A DNA stretch of 64,000 nucleotides. Origin: Kondoa malvinella. Its lineage: Eukaryota; Basidiomycota; Agaricostilbomycetes; Agaricostilbales; Kondoaceae. The notes below the pieces were generated by a model. That model did no database searches and was not told the DNA's origin. It worked only from the letters and a program-made list of their open reading frames with translations. A program made the position numbers and the translations under genes. Position 1 is the stretch's first letter; each line of letters begins with the position of its first letter. The DNA is taken from contig BCIM01000001.1 of the NCBI GenBank assembly GCA_039545315.1, positions 1,831,783-1,895,782 of the forward strand, in the 5' to 3' direction. Below, piece by piece: positions 56,517-64,000 of this stretch.

Positions 56517-59500
56517 TCAGCTAGTCTCACGCAAGAGAAAGGCAGCAGCATACCAATCTATCGTGCTATGCCCTGTAGACACAATATTGTCAGTGAGCAA
56601 AGTGAAGTGCAGAAGAAAAGACAGAGACTTACCCATCGTTTCGCAATTTTCACAGAACAGGTCATCCGTAACCGCGAGAGCGTCTCTAGGAGACATAATC
56701 GGGCATCCTTCGATATCATGACCAAGCTCTCCGCATAATTCGCAAGCATCTGGGTTGTCCTCAGCTTGTGTCGAGCTTGTACTTGATTTGCTGCCGCTCG
56801 ATAATATCGATGATGATGTGCTAGATTTCTCGGAGCGCGACGCATGTTGCGTGGGTGCTTGATCTTTGGATAATGACTTCTCTCGCAGGCGTTTCAGTTC
56901 CGATTCTAGCTCATCCTCTCTAAAGATTTTCGCTTCGATAAGAGCCTGTGCAAACGCAATGAGCACGCTTCCAGTCCAAAGAAAGAGATTGAATACTTCG
57001 AGCTCGGAGACCTTGAACATCAAATGTCAGAATGCGCCCGAGGCTCTATGCGGGCAGACTCACCTCTTGATTCAGCGAGCGCACTTCCCTCTCTTTCTGT
57101 CTCTCCATATCAGATAGACGACGTTTGATGTCGGCTAATTCGGAATCTCGATCACCAGATGAGCCACTTGTAGACTTTCGAAGCGAGGGTGACGACTGCT
57201 CAGGCCGGTCGTCATCGCTCTCTCTATTTGTCAAGGCGCGATTCTCGCTCGTGAGCTGCTCTACGATGACTTTGAGACCGATGATCTGCTTCTTCATCGT
57301 TTCGATATCTTCATCGTCGAGTGGAGTACCGGCTGCGGACTTGTAAGAGCTAGCAGAACTTCGCCTCGAGGCTCTAGGCGAATTGCCAGAGTAGGCATAG
57401 GGTGAAAGCGAACTGTCGGTATGTCCGTTGACTTTCGGCGCTTCGAGCTGCTTCCTTGTCTTTTCGAGCTCTTCAGTGCGCTCATTGAGCTGCTGCTGCA
57501 AATCATCAAACTGATCTTGCAGACGACGGTGCTCTGCCGCAGACTTCTTTGGCGAACTTGGGGCGTTAGCGATAGCGATCGAGTCAGTCTTGATTTCTTC
57601 GAGCAACTTGATCTCCTCGAGTAGGTCTGCCGAACGAGCATTGGCCGCCCTGACTTCTTCTTGAGCTGATTGTACATCATTCCGCAGCTTTTGGAGTTCG
57701 TTCGGTTCCGCTGGTGCTGCTTCCGATCTCAAGCCTTCCAGCTCAAGCCGCTCCTTTTCTAATGTCGACCGAGACTCGTTGAGTGCTGCCTCGAGCTCGT
57801 GTATCTTGGCAAATGTCTCGCCTTCGCTTCCGCGAGCACGCTCTGTATTTCGACGTCAGCATTTTGCGTTTTAAAGTGAAGGTTGGCTTACCCAGATTGT
57901 CTTTGAGCGTCTGAATCTCTTTACGGAAGTTGGTTTCGTTGTCGTTACCTTGCTGCCTTCTTCGTTGAGTCGACTCCATTTCGGTTTCAAGAGCCGCACG
58001 AGCTTCCGCCAGCTGTTCTTCAAGCGAATGCAACCGGCCTTTAAGGTGATCAGCATCCGCTCGCAGTGCCTCGTTGTCAATAGCGATAGCTGAAGGCGAG
58101 CTATGTGACATGGACGGCGAAGCGGGAGGTATAAGCGGCATTTGGTTTTGCTGATTCGCTAGAGCATCGCGCTGCTTTTCGACTTCTTGCGCTGATGATC
58201 TCCATAGCTCTTCCATCTCGCTTCGCTCAGCTTCAACAGCAGCCAGCTTCTCTTCATACACTCCACACAGCGCTTGACCAGCTTCACGTAATTGCTCTAG
58301 CTGACCAGTCAACTCTTCTTTTTCCTGCATCGCAGCAGTCTGACCAGCTTCCATCTGCGCTTTCACTCTCTTGAGCTCTTCCTCTCCTTCTTGTTTTATC
58401 TTGCTCATCTCCACTTTCAGCCGCTCCTCTAGCTGTCGCACCAATTCCTTCTGCTCGTCGAGGCTGATCTCCAATTCTCTCACTCGCTCTTCACCGCCAT
58501 CCCGACCCTCTCTTTCCGACAAAGCGCTCTCTTTTGCTCTTTTTTCGCTTTCTTCCAACCTCAGTCTCAATTCTTCAAATCGACCCTGACTGCTCTTGAG
58601 CGCTTTCTCCGCCTCACCTTGAGCATACTTGGCTTCTTCTAATTGCTGCCTCAGCCGGTCTACTTCTTCCGTCATTCGCGTGACATCCTCATCATGAGCA
58701 CTAGCCCGGGAAGGGGGTCTAGCCATCCCGCTCAATCGCCTGCTATACGGTGTCTCTGATACGTTTGATTGACGAGAAACAGATCTAGAAGGTGTAGTAG
58801 GTCTAGAAATGGAAGAAATGTCGCTTTGACGACGTTGGAATGCAGGCGTTGCTCGACCGTCTGAATAGGTTGATGGAATTGCTGGAACATCTGGTACAGA
58901 AATTGAAGCGCGGGAGGAAGGTCGATCGGGAATATTGGACGCGCGTGAGGAAGGTCGTCGAATGGAAGAACGAGGTGTTGCTATACTTGATAAAGACTTG
59001 CGCGGTCCCGTCTGACTCGGTGTTGGCGCCCCCAGCGATGGTCTCGGTCGAGCTCGAGGTGTAGCTATCGAGGATGTAGTTGAAGAAGCTAATGATTTGC
59101 GAGGGGATATTCGATTCGAAGGTGTGGTAGGTGTTGCTGTAGCTGATCGAGCAGGTGTGGTTGGTTCACGCGATGCAAGCTGAGAAGCAGTCATATTAAG
59201 GTATTTACTCGCTCGTGAGCCTTGCGTAATTTTGGCCTCTGCTGCTCGGGTAGCTTCAGCTGAAGTCTTTGCTCGTGAAGGCGGTCTAGGTGTAGTTGAA
59301 GGTGCGCTTGAAGGTGCGCGGGGAAGGAAGGTTGACATATCAGGCTTGACGAACTCTGGCGAGACCTTGTTTGCGGGGGCAAAGATGCCGCACAGAGGTG
59401 CACAAGCAAAGTATTGAACGCTGTCTCCATCATCAGAAGATCCAGCTGCAAGAAAGCGACCTTGACTGACCCTTGGACACTTCCATCGTTCTTGCCTTTT

Positions 59501-60033
59501 CCTCCGAACTCATCATCTAGCTCGATACCAGCAAAGTCGCCTTCCTTGCCGGCCACAGGTCCAAGATACTGTTTGCATCTAAGTACATACAGCGATCTCG
59601 CCTGCGTAGGACCTACCCTAAGCGTTCCAGTAAACTGCATAGCGAGCACCTTGTCGCCCACCTCTAGCTGATTAGCATTGCTAGTGGTAGAGCTGGCAAG
59701 CTGAGCCGTCGAGCTAGACGCCAGACTGTACTTCTTGCTAGGACTATCCGGGAAGCCAGGCGTTCTCGATCTGCTGCTGCCTGACGTTCGCGGGGTCATA
59801 CTGCTTGACAGTGCAGAGACTTTCCTGGGCAATCCGGGCATCTTGAACTCTGCATCTTCATTCGCGGCGGGAGATTGTGGTTGACGCGTTGAAGTGTTTG
59901 GGTTTATCTTGCTCATGGCTTCTTGTAATTGTCGAATAGCATCTCCAGTGGACGATGAAGCTGTTGGGCTTGATGTAGAGTGCGACAGGTTGCCTTGAGA
60001 CTTGCGTCGCCCAAATTGAGGCAAGCTCGACAT
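56517..60033 (-). CDS. CLIP-170 family CAP-Gly microtubule plus-end protein (Tip1/Bik1-like)
   Basis: CLIP-170 relatives track growing microtubule ends and link them to dynein, kinesin and the cortex. A Ser-rich N-terminus (MSSLPQFGRRKSQGNLSHS) precedes one CAP-Gly domain: QYLGPVAGKEGDFAGIELDD, then GGKGKNDGSVQGVQYFACAP after an intron. Basic Ser/Pro/Thr-rich repeats follow, then a very long coiled coil (over 500 residues, for example VDRLRQQLEEAKYAQGEAEK). The C-terminus has a zinc knuckle, CELCGELGHDIEGC. A second knuckle, CENCETMGHSTIDW, has Trp where the last Cys is usually found, and the protein ends soon after (FLLRETS). Few introns compared with neighbours. Confidence 0.92.
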
Positions 60034-60240
60034 GTCACACCAAAGCCAAGTCTCGCTGCTATAGGGTATCCCACCAACCACTTTGCAGCTATCAGGTATC
60101 GTCCTCCCGTGTATCTATCTTGCTGCTGCTGTCGTCGCCTTGCTCTGATGCGTTGGATGTTCGAAGTAAACAGTAGACGGCCAACTCGCTCATATCACCT
60201 CGCTGCAGCTCAGCTTCAAGCGGAACAGTCGTAAGATCCA

Positions 60241-61402
60241 ATGTCTAGGGGAGGTGGAAGAGGCCGCGGCAGGTGTGTCACAGCATTGTGATGTCGAAAA
60301 TTTGTGGTCAACATGCATGAAACTGTTCACAGAGGCGGAGGAGGAGCTTTCGGGCATGGCAGTGCACTCTTACAAGGTCTGACATTCGATGAAATCAAAG
60401 GACAAGGTGAGTTATTGCATGTTTTCACCTGTAATGACGATGCTCATGTTTCGTAGCGAGGACCGGAGTGACTTACCCTGTAAGCTGTCGACAAAACTCG
60501 CAAGACTCTCTCTCTAACCATCATCGCAGCCATCAGAGAAGGAATTGGAAACGCAAGAAGCCAATAGGCAGGAACGTAAAATGGTAGAAGCTAATGCTGA
60601 ATACGTCAAGATGCTTGGTGAGACGTACGCTCTAGGACCAGAGGGTTTATCCCGTGAGTATTCAGCTCTTTCTTCCGTCTCTACCCTCTGTCTGCTCTTC
60701 CTTCAAGTCCTCGCCTATGCTTGACCATCCCCTGCTCGGTATTGTACTTCACTGCCCCATCATCTCTTCCGACACCGTATTTTCCTGTTTGGCAAACATC
60801 TCACATATCTCTTACAGGAAACCCAAATCCAAAGATAGATCCACGAATGACCCACGGCGTCTCAAAAGATTTCATGCCTTTAGAACTTTGGAACACTCTC
60901 TTTGAAACAGACAAGACTGTTCGTGATACGCTCAAAAAGAAGAAGAAAGCCAAGTGTACGTTCAAAGACTCTCATAAGGCTAAAAAGGCTTATGTTGGTT
61001 TGGTGCGTACAGCGAAAGGCAAGCGGAGTGAAAGAAGTGAAGCTTTGATTGCTGGTGCTGGGGATGAGACGGGGGAAGCCAAAGTCGATCCGGCGGGCGA
61101 TAAAGACAGCGTTGAGTGTCTGACTTCGTGCTAGGATCGAGCTCATCAAGGGTGTTTAGTCAGAAGCCGAAGATGAGGAAGGATCTCAAATCGCTGAAGA
61201 AGAAGAGTCGGAGGAGGAAGAGGATGATTATGATAACAATTACTGTATGTGCTGCTCTGTTCGGGTTTTGCCTGTTCTGAAAGGCGTCCAGTCGACAATG
61301 GCGAAGAAGAAGAAGATGCCGGAGGAGGAGATGGTATGTGTTTCTCGCTTGTTGAAGAGAATATAGCTGATCCTCCTAATAGAGGGCGGTGTCATGGACT
61401 GA
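60241..61402 (+). CDS. RPC31: RNA polymerase III subunit Rpc31 (RPC7)
   Basis: Rpc31 belongs to the Rpc31-Rpc34-Rpc82 subcomplex needed for Pol III initiation in the nucleus. The N-terminus is the typical Gly/Arg-rich MSRGGGRGRGRGGGGAFGHG, formed across one intron, followed by LTFDEIKGQ and TGVTYPPSEKE. A conserved helical part reads MVEANAEYVKMLGETYALGP, and then KDFMPLELWNTLFETDKT. The C-terminus is highly acidic (EEEESEEEEDDYDNNYFDNG) and ends GGVMD, as expected for the family. The 49-nt intron before the acidic tail (donor GTTGAG) is inferred from phase. Convergent with the next gene. Confidence 0.9.
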
Positions 61403-61574
61403 TTCGAGAATCTTTTGCAGTTTCTTGTCGATACCCCCATTTTGCAATACCTTTGCTGCACTCACGCTGAATCTCTGGCATCGCAAGGTCAAGGAAGAAC
61501 AACATTGCTGCATTGACATGCCAAGAATAGTACAACAGTATACTCTAACGACCCCTCTACACCGTTACATACAA

Positions 61575-62494
61575 TCAAAAATCTTCAAAATTCAAAAAGG
61601 TATCCTCTTCAGTCTGATCATTCCTTGACACCTTGACTTCCAGACAACTCCTCGGCCCTTTTCCAGTCAGAGATTTTATCAGGTCTGGCGGAAGTTTCGA
61701 TCCTTTTCGAGTAAAGACTGCCACAGGACGCGAGTCTGTAGTGGGAGCGAGAATCGAAGAGGTGATTTTGTGTGCTGGTGGAATAGGGACGGTGACGGAG
61801 CCTAGAAATGGGAGATCTTTGATGGAAGGAGGTTCGGCTGGCATTTCGATTTCTCGCAAGATGGCTAAGTTGGCATCCAATTGCTCTGCCATGACCTCTA
61901 GCGTCTCTATGGAATGTTCAGGTCAGTACTCTTCCCCTCCTCGTCGAATCAAAGCACGAACTGAAACTGCTTGCCATTTCTTCCTTTGACAGACCGACTG
62001 CTGTTCCGTCATCAAGTACACCAAGCTCATATATTGCTTCTCCTCCGCCTGTCAATCTGAATCAGACTTGCCCCAGGCGGCGAGAAATTGCAAACCATTG
62101 ATCAAGCGAAACTTCATCTGTGTCACCAATTTACACAATCTTTCCTTATTTGGCTCAGCAGGCAACCGCAGCTTGTACTATTGCTCGCTTCAACATTATC
62201 CAGCAACAACATGGGCGCTCACTGACCTCTATCTGCCCATCTTCATCTACCTCAGGACACAGTCGCAGTACCCCGCTATCGCTCGCCAGCGTCAGTCTCT
62301 CCAGAGCTTTCGATACGACTTCATGTTCTGCTGTCTTGTAAGGTAGTCTGTCTTCTCTATTAGGTGAATTCGCCAAATAATCCTGCCATGGCTATAACCG
62401 ATATCAGGCATGTCTCTTCAACACAGTCGACAAGGCCTACAGAGGGCATCCTAGGCGACTCGCTCTCATTCTCCCCGAACACTGAGGCTGACAT
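61575..62494 (-). CDS. GTPBP1-like N-terminal domain protein lacking the GTPase domain
   Basis: Splicing five exons gives MSASVFGENESESPRMPS, then PYKTAEHEVVSKALERLTLA, IEYKLRLPAEPNKERLCKLV, TQMKFRLINGGGEAIYELGV and LDDGTAVGLSKEEMASSFKT. LEVMAEQLDANLAILREIEM follows. This order (TQ-x-RL-x-GGGEAIYELG, DDGT-VGL, MAE-LDA-ILRE) is the N-terminal region of the translational GTPase GTPBP1/GTPBP2. Instead of continuing to the G domain, the protein ends after a further 85 residues (EEDTFLNFEDF) with a proper stop. Each splice keeps phase with canonical ends, so a frameshift is not needed. Function is unknown; it might regulate or substitute for part of a GTPBP. About 240 residues. Confidence 0.75.
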
Positions 62495-63470
62495 GAGTGT
62501 CCATTTCTTGTACACCTTCCCCAGATAGATGACTCACTTGTTCAATTTACGAAGTCTGGATAATCTATACTGTGCTGGTATTGCGCAGGGTTTGGTGTAT
62601 TCTCAAGATCATTTCAGGTGTATATAGGCACACAGATTAGACGCAGAGGTCGACTCGTTGATCCGCTCCAACCACGCTGAATCGCCTGTACCTCGAAGTG
62701 CCCTCACAACGATACTGTCTAGACTTCTTTGGCCGCCGTAATATGCCTATCATGGAACGTCTGCCTTGGCACTCTGAGATTACTGCCTTCTGTTCTGTTG
62801 CCATGCCAGAATTGCGCTGTACTCTGCTTTCTATTTGTCTCTATTCAGCTTACTTCGTTTGCATCTATCGTAAGACTCCGCGGGCATGTCAGTAGGCTAT
62901 GGGAAGGCGTCTTACCAGCATCGGGCCAATCACTTGCTATTCAGGTCTCAAACGAATCAGATTCGACCTTCCAGTTGTAACGTCTTTACGGCTTACGAGA
63001 TGAACATCATCTCAGATATCCTCTGTATCTTAGAGAGTGCCTGTTGGTATGACTACCGGACCGATGGAAGCAACCTTCGGGTGGCTTTGTCGGTAGCTTT
63101 ATTCTGAGCCAGTGGTTGCGCTGATCGAATTGCTCTCTTGGCTAGCTATCGTTCCGCTCAACTCATGTCTCCTCTATTTTCCTCGCAAAAAAGTCATCGA
63201 CAGAGCTCAGGAAGCTCTATCGCATCCCAAAATCATTCAGTTCTAGTTTGCCCGGATTCAGCCTTCCATTATGCTTCAAACCTACTGGAAAGCGATGCCT
63301 CGTTCATCATATTCGACCAGAGGCAATGCAACGAGAAGGCCAGCAACGTCCGAAGCTATGCAAGTACTTCTCGGGCATCGCTCAGCCCAAAGGCGTGCAC
63401 TGCCACGAGTCCTCTGCAGCGCATAAATTTCATCTCTCTGCCATCTGCTACACTCGACAAGGAAGCAACC
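62495..63470. promoter_or_regulatory. Divergent intergenic region before the MFS gene
   Basis: About 970 bp. From about 63165 the frame of the transporter is already open (MSPLFSSQKSH), so a longer N-terminus is possible, but that part looks unconserved. The rest (62495-63160) has only short ORFs of no recognisable family, and I see no repeats or RNA genes. Confidence 0.35.
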
Positions 63471-64000
63471 ATGGAAGTGCCAAAAGTAGACTCGGATCTT
63501 ACCAACGACTTTTCCAAACCCAGCACACCAACTGCTTCGATCTCGCCGGCCAATGAAGAATACGATCCTTTGAACCCTTTGAACTTCTCTGATCTCAAAA
63601 AGTGGATCATTGTCATTGTCATCGCCAATGGCGCGTTCTGCGTGACCTGTTGCGCCTGTTTGATCACAGTCAGTTCGTAGACTGCATCCTGACAAAATAT
63701 TGATTCATATTCTTAGGTCACTTATGACGCTATGAGGGAGGAGTTCAACTCGCCGCAGCTTGTGGTTACACTTGGCTTGACGCTCTTCGTTGCTGGTTCA
63801 GGTAAGTCTGATGCCTGCAAGAAACTCAAGGTTGATTCGGCATCATGCAGGTTGTGGTCCTCTCTTCTTGGCGCCTCTATCAGAATTTTACGGTCGTCGT
63901 GAGCTATTTGAAAGCTATACTGCACCAACAGGAGCTGATGGCCTTCGAGGCTGGATCTACCTTGTTTCGTTTGCCGTCTTTGTCGCCTTTACAGTTCTTA
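63471..64000 (+). CDS. MFS transporter, DHA1 drug/polyamine type (5' part)
   Basis: This is a major-facilitator proton antiporter of the plasma membrane, cut by the window end. The cytoplasmic N-terminus MEVPKVDSDLTND runs to YDPLNPLNFSDLKKW, the usual lead into helix 1 of fungal DHA1 carriers (IIVIVIANGAFCVTCCACLI). An intron leads to TVTYDAMREEFNSPQLVVTL, helix 2 (GLTLFVAGSGCGPLFLAPLS), and the signature loop EFYGRRWIYLVSFAVFVAFT. Three introns are seen so far, the last ending in an unusual CGAG acceptor. The substrate cannot be predicted from this part. The start could lie at 63165. Confidence 0.85.

Noticed and set aside
57421..58589. Several plus-strand ORFs rich in Leu and Ser
   Set aside because: They are antisense shadows of the CLIP-170 coiled coil.

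Overview
The window is compact nuclear DNA of a fungus, most likely a basidiomycete. The reasons are near back-to-back genes on both strands, nearly every gene cut by many short GT-AG introns (mostly about 45-60 nt), and a gene set that is fungal throughout: COMPASS Swd1, recyclin, two KRE6/SKN1 glucan synthases, Gle1, fungal GPAT and Rpc31. A three-domain paladin and a sphingolipid delta-4 desaturase point away from budding yeasts. I cannot place the species. Gene models were built by joining frames across GT-AG (rarely GC-AG) introns and checking that family motifs are restored. Exact ends are inferred wherever no motif constrains them.

Layout. 0-5.2 kb: a possible partial gene at the edge, then paladin (-). 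5.3-10.4 kb: vWA protein (+), Swd1 (-), and an M28 aminopeptidase (+) whose ATG lies only 42 bp from that of Swd1. 10.6-16.2 kb: a large NTF2-like/WD40 gene (-) and the cyclin-dependent kinase subunit Cks1 (+), which appears to contain a 3-nt microexon. 16.3-22.2 kb: secreted tannase/feruloyl esterase and recyclin (both -). 22.4-27.8 kb: tandem KRE6/SKN1 beta-1,6-glucan synthesis paralogues (+). 27.9-33.9 kb: sphingolipid desaturase, nicotinate phosphoribosyltransferase and an unrecognised gene (all -). 34.6-38.8 kb: NIPA Mg transporter, NatB catalytic subunit and a short-chain dehydrogenase (all +). 39-44 kb: zinc-finger protein (-), site-2 protease (+) and Gle1 (-). The last two share a TTAA that supplies both stop codons. 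44-47.2 kb: glycerol-3-phosphate acyltransferase (+).

47.3-50.6 kb is the least familiar part. It holds four small unrecognised genes and a 114-bp compound palindrome resembling a foldback element. 51-64 kb returns to housekeeping genes: phosphomannomutase Sec53, a GNAT acetyltransferase, a GRAMD4-like GRAM protein, a CLIP-170 type CAP-Gly protein, Rpc31, a protein that looks like the N-terminal part of GTPBP1 without its GTPase, and the start of an MFS transporter.

The genes do not form one pathway. Loose themes are cell wall and glycosylation (two KRE6-like, Sec53), lipid metabolism and its control (GPAT, desaturase, site-2 protease), and nuclear transport or gene expression (Gle1, NTF2-like, Swd1, Rpc31). 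I found no CRISPR array, no convincing tRNA or rRNA, no autonomous transposon, and no clear new multi-gene system. The best leads are the CKS1 microexon, the altered HExxH of the site-2 protease, the NTF2-WD40 gene model, the GTPase-less GTPBP1-like protein and the palindromic element.
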